Shown: one piece after another, positions 1 to 5,985 of the stretch | Numbering within the stretch: the first letter of the stretch is position 1 | Layout of the letters: each line of letters opens with the position of its first letter | Assembly: GCA_946402595.1 (NCBI GenBank) | Contig: CAMIWY010000041.1 | Coordinates: 1-8,962 of the forward strand | Direction: 5' to 3' | Length of the DNA stretch: 8,962 nt | From: an uncultured Clostridia bacterium | Lineage (GTDB): Bacteria; Bacillota; Clostridia; Peptostreptococcales; Anaerovoracaceae | The notes under the pieces: generated by a model | Database searches by the model: none | The model's input: the letters and a program-made list of their open reading frames with translations, nothing else | What the model was told of the DNA's origin: nothing | Program-made: the position numbers and the translations under genes

Positions 1-170
1 TCTGTCACCGCGCGTATTATTTCTTCCGGAGCAGCGCTGCCTTCGACTCCCATCGAGTTGGTGAGAAGGCTTACCGAGCATGAATCGACACCCGGGACTC
101 TGGAGACGGCTTTCTCCACCCGGGCCTGACATGCGGCGCAGCTCATTCCTGTTACTATGTATTGTTCCAT
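1..170 (-). CDS. copA: Heavy-metal-associated domain protein, probably N-terminus of copper-exporting P-type ATPase CopA (partial)
   Basis: Only the first 56 codons are present; the gene continues past the left edge. The protein begins MEQYIVTGMSCAACQARVEK, a classic heavy-metal-associated (HMA) domain. The GMSCAAC loop provides the two Cu(I)-binding cysteines (C11, C14) and is followed by the usual amphipathic helix and a VPGVDSCSVSLLTNSM strand. The ATG is preceded by GAGG eight bases upstream and lies 31 bases after the csoR stop, so the two genes are probably co-transcribed. In Firmicutes a csoR gene is normally followed by copZ (a chaperone of about 70 residues) and/or copA (a membrane Cu(I) exporter whose N-terminus carries one or two HMA domains). 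Both begin like this, so the visible part cannot tell them apart. CopA is favoured because the fragment already nears CopZ length with no stop in view. The HMA domain is certain; the full product is inferred. Confidence 0.72.
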   Translation of the reverse strand, partial: MEQYIVTGMSCAACQARVEKAVSRVPGVDSCSVSLLTNSMGVEGSAAPEEIIRAVT

Positions 171-201
171 TTTATCTACCTCTTGGATACAGCAAGTCAG
201 T

Positions 202-513
202 TTATTTCATCATCTTCTGAAGGGTGGTGACGAGCTCTTCGACGACCTCATCATTGCCCTCGCGTATGTCGTTTCTTACACAGGTGCGGATGTGGTTGGA
301 CAGGAGCACCTTGCTGAAGCTGTTGAGCGCCGCGTTGACTGCTGATGTCTGGATGAGGATGTCAGGGCAGTATGCGCCTTTCTCGACCATAGCCTTGATG
401 CCGCGGACCTGTCCCTCTATGCGGCTCAGTCTGTTGATCAGATCCTTGTACTCTTCAGGACTGCGTTCTTTTCTCTTCTCGCTGCATGCGCAGCATTCTT
501 TCTTCTCTGCCAT
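202..513 (-). CDS. csoR: CsoR-family copper-sensing transcriptional repressor
   Basis: This 103-residue all-helical repressor belongs to the CsoR/RcnR family. Members are tetramers that bind GC-rich inverted repeats and release DNA when they bind metal. The family core is clear: the NRLSRIEGQVRGIKAMVEKG segment (about residues 28-46), then YCPDIL, then LSNHIRTCV. Cu(I) ligands in the Cys-His-Cys pattern of true copper sensors are present as C49, H74 and C78. Their spacing (25, then 4 residues) equals that of M. tuberculosis CsoR C36-H61-C65, which argues against a nickel (RcnR), persulfide (CstR) or formaldehyde (FrmR) sensor. The N-terminus has three extra cysteines (C7, C8, C10), unusual and possibly metal-binding. 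I chose the ATG at 513 because GGAG sits eight bases upstream; an in-frame ATG at 561 would add 16 residues but has no better site. The gene lies directly upstream of the HMA/CopA gene and downstream of three CsoR-like boxes, so it probably represses itself and copA. Confidence 0.93.
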   Translation of the reverse strand: MAEKKECCACSEKRKERSPEEYKDLINRLSRIEGQVRGIKAMVEKGAYCPDILIQTSAVNAALNSFSKVLLSNHIRTCVRNDIREGNDEVVEELVTTLQKMMK

Positions 514-613
514 GTGTATGACTCCGTTTCTGCGTCTGTAGTAACCGGCGTCAGTGAACATAGATGACCGGTATTAATACTTTGATTCATGATGGTTTAT
601 AGTGAACGCCAGT

Positions 614-630
614 ATACCCTCATGGGGTAT
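614..630. promoter_or_regulatory. CsoR operator, box 1 (perfect, just downstream of the start point)
   Basis: Perfect 6-bp inverted repeat ATACCC - TCATG - GGGTAT with the same 5-base spacing as box 2. It lies at about +6 to +22 relative to the predicted csoR start point, where a bound tetramer would block escape of polymerase. Confidence 0.75.
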
Positions 631-642
631 CTCTGCAATGCG

Positions 643-671
643 ATTATATACCCCTGCAGGGTATAGGTCAA
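643..671 (-). promoter_or_regulatory. Sigma-A promoter of csoR-copA
   Basis: Read on the minus strand: -35 TTGACC (666-671), a spacer of exactly 17 bases, and a perfect -10 TATAAT (643-648). Transcription should start near 636, giving a leader of about 120 bases before csoR. The spacer is almost wholly occupied by an inverted repeat of CsoR-operator type, so repressor and RNA polymerase would compete directly. Confidence 0.82.
647..665. promoter_or_regulatory. CsoR operator, box 2 (perfect, inside promoter spacer)
   Basis: Perfect 7-bp inverted repeat TATACCC - CTGCA - GGGTATA. This matches the known CsoR operator form (TACCC, short centre, GGGTA) reported for Bacillus and related Firmicutes. 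It fills the gap between the -35 and -10 of the csoR promoter and overlaps the -10 by two bases, the expected place for copper-relieved repression. Confidence 0.82.
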
Positions 672-695
672 GCCCTGCTTCCGGCAGGCTGTAAA

Positions 696-714
696 TATGC
701 CCCGGCGGGGGATG
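696..714. promoter_or_regulatory. Degenerate third CsoR-like box
   Basis: TATGCCCC - GGC - GGGGGATG agrees with box 2 at 14 of 19 positions when aligned without gaps, but is richer in G+C and its arms are imperfect. It lies upstream of the csoR -35, at about -60 to -78. It may be a weaker cooperative site or a decayed copy; function is inferred only from resemblance. Confidence 0.4.
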
Positions 715-842
715 CGGCACTACATGTAGAGCGGCTCCTATGCATTGACCTATTAGTTCCGCTTTTGCAGTCAAAATGGGGGACCGGCTCTGTACTGTTT
801 TGTTTTTTCTTCTTAATATATGGCGGATTTGCGTTTGATTTA

Positions 843-872
843 TTGAAAGTTACCAATTGGTCATGATAAAAT
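843..872 (+). promoter_or_regulatory. Candidate promoter of the redox operon
   Basis: -35 TTGAAA (843-848), 18-base spacer, -10 TAAAAT (867-872) preceded by TGA as a partial extended -10. Predicted start is near 879, giving a leader of about 80 bases before the 927-residue oxidoreductase gene. The spacer holds a perfect 10-bp palindrome, ACCAATTGGT (852-861), which could be a regulator site. The rest of the gap between csoR and this gene (514-959) holds the CsoR boxes and csoR promoter; 715-842 shows no gene or clear signal. Confidence 0.5.
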
Positions 873-898
873 TCTGTCAATAGTATGAGGAAGTGCGC

Positions 899-985
899 AT
901 GGCCGCGTGGAATCAAATATTGAAGATATTGAAATGTTTAATGGAGAGGTGGTTAGTATATGGCAAAAACACTGACACACGATGA
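899..985 (+). other. Possible upstream leader ORF overlapping the oxidoreductase start
   Basis: A 28-codon frame starts with ATG at 899 (MAAWNQILKILK...) with GAGGA placed seven bases upstream. It reads through the ribosome binding site of the following gene and stops at 983-985, 23 bases beyond that gene's ATG at 960, in a different frame. This arrangement allows translational coupling or interference. It could equally be chance, as nothing about the peptide is recognisable. Confidence 0.22.
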
Positions 986-3743
986 GAAGATCTTTAAGCT
1001 TATAAAGATCATCACCGACCGTAAGGAAATCCTCCTCGGACTCGAGAAGCCTTCCAAGGATTCTCCTGAGTACTGGGGCATGGACTGCGGTTACCAGTAT
1101 GTCGTAAGAAGATACGGCAAAGACATTGCTGAAGATGTTCTCGATGTCTGCCTGAAGATGGGCAAGCGTAAGCCTAGATTCTTCGCAGATCTTAAGAAGA
1201 TGAGCGGACTTGACGATGCCCGTCTGGAGACAGTCCTCGAGGCTGCATGCCAGTATGGCCTTGTAGAGTTCCACAACGAGAACCTTGACGGCAAGAATCC
1301 TAATCATGAGAGAAGATGGGTCCTCGACCAGTACGTACCTGGAAGTGCCGAGATCATGGTAATGAGAGACCAGATCTCCCCTGAGACACCTGAGATCGCA
1401 GACTTCTTCGAAAGAATGACTTATCTGCCGCTCGCAGGTATCACCCAGATGGTAGCTCCTGGCGGATCCGGAATCGGAATGCACGTAATCCCTGTAGAGA
1501 AGGCTATCCCTGCAGAGAGCGAGTCGCTCGACATCGAGCACATTTCATACTGGCTCAAGAAGTATGAGGGACAGATCGGACTCGGAATCTGCTCCTGCCG
1601 TAAGCAGCAGACGATCAGAGGCGAGGGCTCCGGAGACATCGCACAGTACTGGTGCATGGGACTCGGTGATTTCGCTGACTACTGCCGTGAGACAGGCATG
1701 GGCTATGACATCACTTATGAAGAAGCGATCGAAGTCCTCGAAAAGGCTGAAGAAAAGGGCTATGTACATCAGGTTACAAATATCGACGGAAAGAACAAGA
1801 TCTTCGCTATCTGTAACTGCGCTGTAGGTGTCTGCAACGCTCTCCGTACATCACAGCTCTTCAACACACCTAACATGTCCGCTTCTCCATACCGTTCAGA
1901 GGTAGATCCTGAGAAGTGCGTTGCATGCGGCAAGTGCGTTGAGGTCTGCCCTGCAGGTGCTGTCAGACTTGGACAGAAGCTGTGCACCAAGAGCGGCCCT
2001 GTAGAATATCCTAAGCAGGAGCTGCCTGACAGCAACTTCTGGCCTGAAGATAAGTGGAACTGGAACTACAAGAACGAGAACGGTGTCATCCAGACATGGC
2101 CTACAGGTACTGCACCTTGTAAGTCTGCATGCCCGCTCCACATCGCTATCCAGGGCTACATCGACATGGCAAGCAGAGGCGAGTACAGACAGGCTCTCGA
2201 GCTGATCAAGAGAGACAACCCGTTCCCTGCAGTATGCGGAGCTATCTGCCACAAGTACTGCGAACTTGAATGTACAAGAGGAACTGTTGATGAGGCTCTT
2301 GCTATCGATGACATCAAGGCCTTCATCGCAGCCAAGGATCTTGAGGATGATCACAAGTACATCCCGCCAATGGTATCCACAACAAGAGAACACTTCGACC
2401 AGAAAATCGGTATCATCGGATCCGGTCCTGCAGGACTTTCCTGCGCATACTTCCTCGCTATCGAGGGCTACAAGCCTGTAGTATTCGAAAAGCAGGAGAT
2501 GCCTGGCGGAATGATGACACTCGGTATTCCTAACTTCAGACTCGACAAGAAGGTCGTCAATGCTGAGATCGACATCCTCAAGGAGATGGGCGTTGAGATC
2601 AGATGCGGCGTAGAGGTCGGCAAGGACGTAACATTCCAGTCCCTGAGAGAAGAAGGCTTCAAGGGCTTCTTCGTAGGAACAGGTCTCCAGGCATGCGGAA
2701 GACTCGGAATCCCGGGCGATGACGCTGAAGGAGTTATCGGCGGTGTTGACTATGTCAAGAGCGTGACTCTGGGCAAAGCAAAGAAGCTCTCCGGCGATGT
2801 AGTAGTCATCGGCGGCGGAAACATCGGAGCTGACGTAGCAAGAACAGCTATCAGACAGGGCGCCAAGAACGTACACCTGTACTGCCTCGAATCATATGAT
2901 GAGATGCCGATGGGCGCTGAGGATCAGGAATTCCTCGAGAACGAGGGCATCGTGATCCATGACGGATGGGGTCAGACAGAAGTCGTTACAAAGGACGGCA
3001 AGGTTGCAGGCATCAAGTTCCATAAGTGCACACAGGTCAAGAACGCTGACGGAAGATTCGATCCTAAGTTCGATGACAATGAGACAACAGAGCAGGCATG
3101 TTCAACAGTTCTCTTCAGCATCGGTCAGAAGCCTGACTACGGCACACTGTTCGAGGGAACCAAGGTAGAGTTCAGCCCGAGAGGCATGATCATCGCAGAC
3201 CCTGCTACACTGCAGACTGCAGAGCCTGACATCTTTGCAGGCGGAGACAGCGTAAGCGGACAGAAGTTCGTGGTTGACGCTCTCGCAATGGGCCGTGAAG
3301 GCGCAGTATCACTGCACAGATTCGTCAATAAGGGTCAGCATCTGATGATCCACAGGAATACACGTCAGTTCGCAATGCTCGACAAGGATGACATCGTTAT
3401 CCCACCTGCAGACTTCAAGAGACCTCCTCGCCAGATCAGAGAGATCGACGAGAGCAAGAAGCTCACGATGGATTACGAAATCAGGCAGTTCAGCGAAGAG
3501 CAGATCAAGAAGGAAGCAGAGAGATGCCTCAAGTGCGGACGCAGCGTAGTAGATACCAACAAGTGTATCGGCTGCGGCATGTGTACTGTACAGTGCAAGT
3601 TCGATGCTATCCATCTGTTCCGTCTGCCTGATGGAGACAAGTACTCCAACATGATCCCTGCAGAGCAGAAGTTCCTCGGAATGGGCAAGCACATCCCGAG
3701 CCGTGTAGCAGGCATCATCAAGAAGAAAGTAGCTGGCAAGTAA
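960..3743 (+). CDS. Multidomain FAD/iron-sulfur NAD(P)H oxidoreductase, GltD-like core with ferredoxin domains at both ends
   Basis: A 927-residue soluble electron-transfer protein. Domains in order: a helical, winged-helix-like N-terminus (about 1-130); a cysteine-rich region (C211, C213, C232, C242, C285, C287, C292); a CxxCxxCxxxCP ferredoxin motif (C320, C323, C326, C330); a GltD-type Fe-S region (C387, C391, C426, C430, C434, C438); an FAD Rossmann fold (GSGPAG, 487-492, then PGGMMTLGIPNFRL); a nucleotide-binding fold (GGGNIGAD, 618-625); the FAD-contacting GGD (761-763); and a C-terminal ferredoxin-like motif (C856, C859, then C869, C872, C875, C879). The core is that of the glutamate synthase small subunit / NfnB / BzdV group, which moves electrons between NAD(P)H and Fe-S centres. 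After the second nucleotide strand the sequence is LYCLES instead of the YRR that contacts the NADPH phosphate in GltD, hinting at NADH; this is inference. It has no glutamate synthase partner, and precedes a HypA-like gene and dehydratase-like subunits, so it likely supplies them with electrons. AGGTGG seven bases before the ATG supports the start. Confidence 0.85.
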   Translation: MAKTLTHDEKIFKLIKIITDRKEILLGLEKPSKDSPEYWGMDCGYQYVVRRYGKDIAEDVLDVCLKMGKRKPRFFADLKKMSGLDDARLETVLEAACQYGLVEFHNENLDGKNPNHERRWVLDQYVPGSAEIMVMRDQISPETPEIADFFERMTYLPLAGITQMVAPGGSGIGMHVIPVEKAIPAESESLDIEHISYWLKKYEGQIGLGICSCRKQQTIRGEGSGDIAQYWCMGLGDFADYCRETGMGYDITYEEAIEVLEKAEEKGYVHQVTNIDGKNKIFAICNCAVGVCNALRTSQLFNTPNMSASPYRSEVDPEKCVACGKCVEVCPAGAVRLGQKLCTKSGPVEYPKQELPDSNFWPEDKWNWNYKNENGVIQTWPTGTAPCKSACPLHIAIQGYIDMASRGEYRQALELIKRDNPFPAVCGAICHKYCELECTRGTVDEALAIDDIKAFIAAKDLEDDHKYIPPMVSTTREHFDQKIGIIGSGPAGLSCAYFLAIEGYKPVVFEKQEMPGGMMTLGIPNFRLDKKVVNAEIDILKEMGVEIRCGVEVGKDVTFQSLREEGFKGFFVGTGLQACGRLGIPGDDAEGVIGGVDYVKSVTLGKAKKLSGDVVVIGGGNIGADVARTAIRQGAKNVHLYCLESYDEMPMGAEDQEFLENEGIVIHDGWGQTEVVTKDGKVAGIKFHKCTQVKNADGRFDPKFDDNETTEQACSTVLFSIGQKPDYGTLFEGTKVEFSPRGMIIADPATLQTAEPDIFAGGDSVSGQKFVVDALAMGREGAVSLHRFVNKGQHLMIHRNTRQFAMLDKDDIVIPPADFKRPPRQIREIDESKKLTMDYEIRQFSEEQIKKEAERCLKCGRSVVDTNKCIGCGMCTVQCKFDAIHLFRLPDGDKYSNMIPAEQKFLGMGKHIPSRVAGIIKKKVAGK

Positions 3744-3761
3744 TAAGGACATTTTAAGCAT

Positions 3762-4199
3762 ATGCACGAATTAGGACTTGTTAATTATGTAGTTGAACAG
3801 GTAAGCAAGATCGCTGAGGAGCAGAACATAAAGAAGATACATTCTGTTACTCTCCAGTTCGGGGAAGTATCCGGCATAGTAACGTCATATCTGCACGATT
3901 ACTGGCTCTGGTATACCAAGAAATTCCCGATGTTTGAGGGCGCTGAACTGAAGACTGAAGAGATCCCTGCCGTTACATGGTGTGATGACTGCAAGATCAC
4001 GTATTCCACCGTACAGTACGGCAAGACATGTCCTCACTGCGGAAGCGGCAATACATGGCTGCTTCGCGGCAATGAGATGATGATCAAGGAAGTCGAGGTA
4101 GAGGATGTTGATGCGGAGGCTGATGCAGACTCAGGTGCAAAACCATCAGACGGGGCCGGAGGGAAGCTTGAAGCATCAGACGAATACAGGCCTCAGTGA
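3762..4199 (+). CDS. HypA-like metal-binding protein with acidic C-terminal tail
   Basis: 145 residues. HypA proteins deliver nickel to [NiFe]-hydrogenase or urease, binding Ni with the N-terminal Met-His-Glu and Zn with two CxxC pairs. Both are present: MHE at the very start (H2, E3), the family strand HSVTLQFGEVSGIV (27-40), and a zinc ribbon with C74, C77, C90 and C93. Usual length is about 113-117 residues; here about 30 more follow VEVE, rich in Asp, Glu, Ala and Gly and probably disordered. Hydrogenase, HypB and urease genes are all absent from the window, and this gene sits between the Fe-S oxidoreductase and the dehydratase-like subunits. A role in metal delivery or assembly for that system is therefore likelier than hydrogenase maturation, though not shown. 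The ATG lies 18 bases after the preceding stop, with only a weak AAGGA about 12 bases upstream, so translation may depend on coupling. The HypA fold is confident, the function is not, so no hyp symbol is given. Confidence 0.85.
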   Translation: MHELGLVNYVVEQVSKIAEEQNIKKIHSVTLQFGEVSGIVTSYLHDYWLWYTKKFPMFEGAELKTEEIPAVTWCDDCKITYSTVQYGKTCPHCGSGNTWLLRGNEMMIKEVEVEDVDAEADADSGAKPSDGAGGKLEASDEYRPQ

Positions 4200-4225
4200 T
4201 AACTGCTTAAATACAGGAGGTTCAA

Positions 4226-4417
4226 ATGACCAATCAGGAAATGAGAAATATTAAGGAGTCACTCGGTGTTGAGATGTTCAAGATGAACTACAAAGCCGGC
4301 GTCAGACTCCCTGACCTTGAAGCCTTTTTTGCAGGTGACGACGGGGCTCTCGATGCAAAGGCAAAAGAGAGACTTGAAAAGGTGCTCGAAGCCGAAGTCA
4401 AGAAGAGCAGCAAGTAA
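4226..4417 (+). CDS. Unrecognised 63-residue protein of the redox operon
   Basis: A real gene judging by its perfect AGGAGG five bases before the ATG, its position 26 bases after the HypA-like gene, and codon use matching its neighbours. I do not recognise the family. The protein is highly charged, has no cysteine and no membrane segment. A first part (about 3-32, with MRNIKESLGVEMFKMNY and RLPDLEAFFAG) leads to a probable long helix at the end (about 41-60, with AKERLEKVLEAEVKK). It could be a small structural subunit, an assembly factor or a regulator of the dehydratase-like pair; nothing in the sequence decides between these. Confidence 0.72.
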   Translation: MTNQEMRNIKESLGVEMFKMNYKAGVRLPDLEAFFAGDDGALDAKAKERLEKVLEAEVKKSSK

Positions 4418-4440
4418 TTGCTTGCAGATGAGTCATCAAA

Positions 4441-4494
4441 ATGAAACCGCAGCCGTTCACCGAGACAGGCTGCACGGCTGCGGATCCGTTTCAT
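4441..4494 (+). other. Strong intercistronic RNA hairpin (not a terminator)
   Basis: In the gap between the two microprotein genes, CCGCAGCCGT (4447-4456) is exactly complementary to ACGGCTGCGG (4474-4483), with a 17-base loop. Below a small 3' bulge, ATGAAA (4441-4446) pairs with TTTCAT (4489-4494). No U-run follows, so it is not an intrinsic terminator; protecting an mRNA end after cleavage is a typical role for such hairpins. GCAGCC (4449-4454) can also pair with the nearer GGCTGC (4468-4473), so two mutually exclusive folds exist. Confidence 0.7.
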
Positions 4495-4522
4495 GCAATA
4501 ACAGGCGAGGGAGGAATTACCA

Positions 4523-4738
4523 ATGAAAGAATTCACTAAAGAAGAACAGCTCCGAATTTACAACGGAATTTCAGCTGACGGCAAGGTCAGCAAAGAAGCA
4601 GAAGAGATGATCCTTGCTGCAATAGCAGAAGGCAAGTCGGAAGAACTGCTTATCGGTGAAGTCAAGAGACAGCTCAGATGCAAGCTGAACGGCGAGCAGG
4701 GCAAGGCTGTTGCTGATGTAGTGGCTAAGCTGTGGTAA
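4523..4738 (+). CDS. Unrecognised 71-residue protein of the redox operon
   Basis: Start supported by GGGAGG eight bases before the ATG. It follows the intercistronic hairpin, and its stop is 51 bases before the first dehydratase-like subunit. The sequence looks almost entirely helical: a first segment MKEFTKEEQLRIYNGISADG, a second around VSKEAEEMILAAIAEGKSEE, and a third around LIGEVKRQLRCKLNGEQGKA ending in VVAKLW. One cysteine (C52), no membrane span, no motif I can name. Like the 63-residue protein it is probably an accessory of the redox system, by position only. Confidence 0.72.
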   Translation: MKEFTKEEQLRIYNGISADGKVSKEAEEMILAAIAEGKSEELLIGEVKRQLRCKLNGEQGKAVADVVAKLW

Positions 4739-4789
4739 TACACTGAGCTTGGTTTTACAGACAGGACTGATAAACACAGGAGGGATACT

Positions 4790-5983
4790 GTGAAAGACCT
4801 TAAACATTTGATTTACTTCGAAGACCTGCTGCAGGAGGCACACAATGACCTCATCAGACAGGCCCAGGAGGAAGGCAAGAAGTGTATAGGCTATATGTGC
4901 GAAAACGTACCTGAACCGCTTCTCAATCTGCCGGGATGCTTCTCGGCAAGGCTTCGTGCACCGAGAACAGGTTCCATAGATGTAGGAACATATTACCTTA
5001 CAAGCTTTCTCTGCGAATATTCGAGAGCTATCCTTGAGAGAGCTCTTGAGGGAGGATACAACTTCCTTGACGGTATGGTAACACCTGACGGATGCACCAT
5101 GCTCAACAGATGCGTTGAGAACATGGAACTTCTCAACGCTGCCGGCAAGGATAAGGAAAACTTCTTCTGGGACTACATGGAGATTCCTATGAAGGCTGAC
5201 TACAACGGCCTCAACCTCTATGTGCTTCAGTGCAAGAATCACATTCTCAAGCCACTGGCTGAGAAGTACGGCATCGATGTAAGCGATGAAGCTATCCGCA
5301 AGGCAGTCGCAGAGCATAATCACATCTGCGAACTCCTGAGACAGATCGGAGACTTCCGCAAGCTCGACAAACCGACGATCACAGGATATGAGTACAACGT
5401 GCTTTGCCTTGCTTCATACGTAGCTCCTAAGTATCTCATCGTTGACAAGCTCGAGGAGACACTTGAGGAACTGAAGACAAGAGAACCTGACGACAAGCCA
5501 TGGTTCAAGGCAAGAGTTCTCGTTGTAGGATCCGAAGTCGATGATACAGACTTCATCAAGCTTATCGAGGACAGCGGAGCATTCGTATGTGCTGACAGAT
5601 TCTGCTACGGCTCACTGCCTGGCAGAGATCCGATCGAGCTCACTGACGACGAGGATGCTCTGACTCAGATCTGCAGACAGTACATGTACAGAGGCGAATG
5701 CCCGAGATACATGAACACTGAGAAGATGGACGGAAGACGTGAATACGTCGATAAGCTGGCTAAGGAATACAAGGCCGATGGTATCATCTATCAGCAGATG
5801 AAGTTCTGTGACCCATGGGCTTATGAGAAGATGATGGGATCACACATCCTCAGAAACAGATATGACTGGCCGGTTCTCGCAGTCGACAGACCGTACACTA
5901 TCGGCTCCTCCGGACAGATGCGTACCCGTGTACAGGCGTTCATGGAGAGCATCGATATCAAGAAGATTCAGAAGGAGGATTAG
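4790..5983 (+). CDS. 2-hydroxyacyl-CoA dehydratase / benzoyl-CoA reductase family protein, HgdB/BcrB-like subunit
   Basis: A 397-residue subunit of the family whose members hold a [4Fe-4S] cluster on three cysteines and, after ATP-driven one-electron activation, remove water from 2-hydroxyacyl-CoA or reduce aromatic CoA esters. Landmarks: MCENVPEPLL (C37), matching the family's CxxxPxELI segment; SFLCEYSRAI (C75); TPDGCTMLNR (C102); and the C-terminal half with DGIIYQQMKFCDPW (C340) and GQMRTRVQAF (375-384), the typical end of HgdB-like subunits. Length is normal. Additional cysteines C32, C50 and C108 lie near the cluster ligands. Translation starts at GTG, with AGGAGG six bases upstream. 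The stop adjoins the second subunit, as expected for a heterodimer made in equal amounts. The substrate cannot be told from sequence; neither a CoA ligase or transferase nor the activator ATPase is nearby. Family membership is sure, the precise reaction is open: dehydratase, ring reductase or a double-cubane-cluster reductase are all possible. Confidence 0.88.
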   Translation: MKDLKHLIYFEDLLQEAHNDLIRQAQEEGKKCIGYMCENVPEPLLNLPGCFSARLRAPRTGSIDVGTYYLTSFLCEYSRAILERALEGGYNFLDGMVTPDGCTMLNRCVENMELLNAAGKDKENFFWDYMEIPMKADYNGLNLYVLQCKNHILKPLAEKYGIDVSDEAIRKAVAEHNHICELLRQIGDFRKLDKPTITGYEYNVLCLASYVAPKYLIVDKLEETLEELKTREPDDKPWFKARVLVVGSEVDDTDFIKLIEDSGAFVCADRFCYGSLPGRDPIELTDDEDALTQICRQYMYRGECPRYMNTEKMDGRREYVDKLAKEYKADGIIYQQMKFCDPWAYEKMMGSHILRNRYDWPVLAVDRPYTIGSSGQMRTRVQAFMESIDIKKIQKED

Positions 5984-5985
5984 TG

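Noticed and set aside
668..916. Minus-strand open frame of 82 codons in the csoR-oxidoreductase gap
   Set aside because: It runs through the third CsoR box and the candidate operon promoter, has low-complexity Lys/Asn content, and resembles no protein.
1896..2876. Long open frame of 326 codons on the minus strand inside the oxidoreductase gene
   Set aside because: It is antisense to a clearly conserved protein. The biased codon use of the sense gene avoids TTA, CTA and TCA, which leaves the opposite strand free of stops. It has no ribosome binding site or recognisable domain.
960..3743. Calling the 927-residue protein the small subunit of glutamate synthase
   Set aside because: The GltD-like core is shared, but the large N-terminal Fe-S part, the C-terminal ferredoxin-like motif and the lack of a GltB partner point to a different electron-transfer role.
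3762..4199. Reading the HypA-like gene as evidence for a hydrogenase maturation cluster
   Set aside because: No hydrogenase subunit, HypB-F or urease gene is in the window; the operon partners are of the dehydratase family.
4571..5323. Minus-strand open frame of 250 codons
   Set aside because: Antisense to the 71-residue gene and the first dehydratase-like subunit, with the same codon-bias explanation and no recognisable motif. Minus-strand frames at 861-1541, 3309-3767, 6655-7104 and 7171-7695 were dropped for the same reason.
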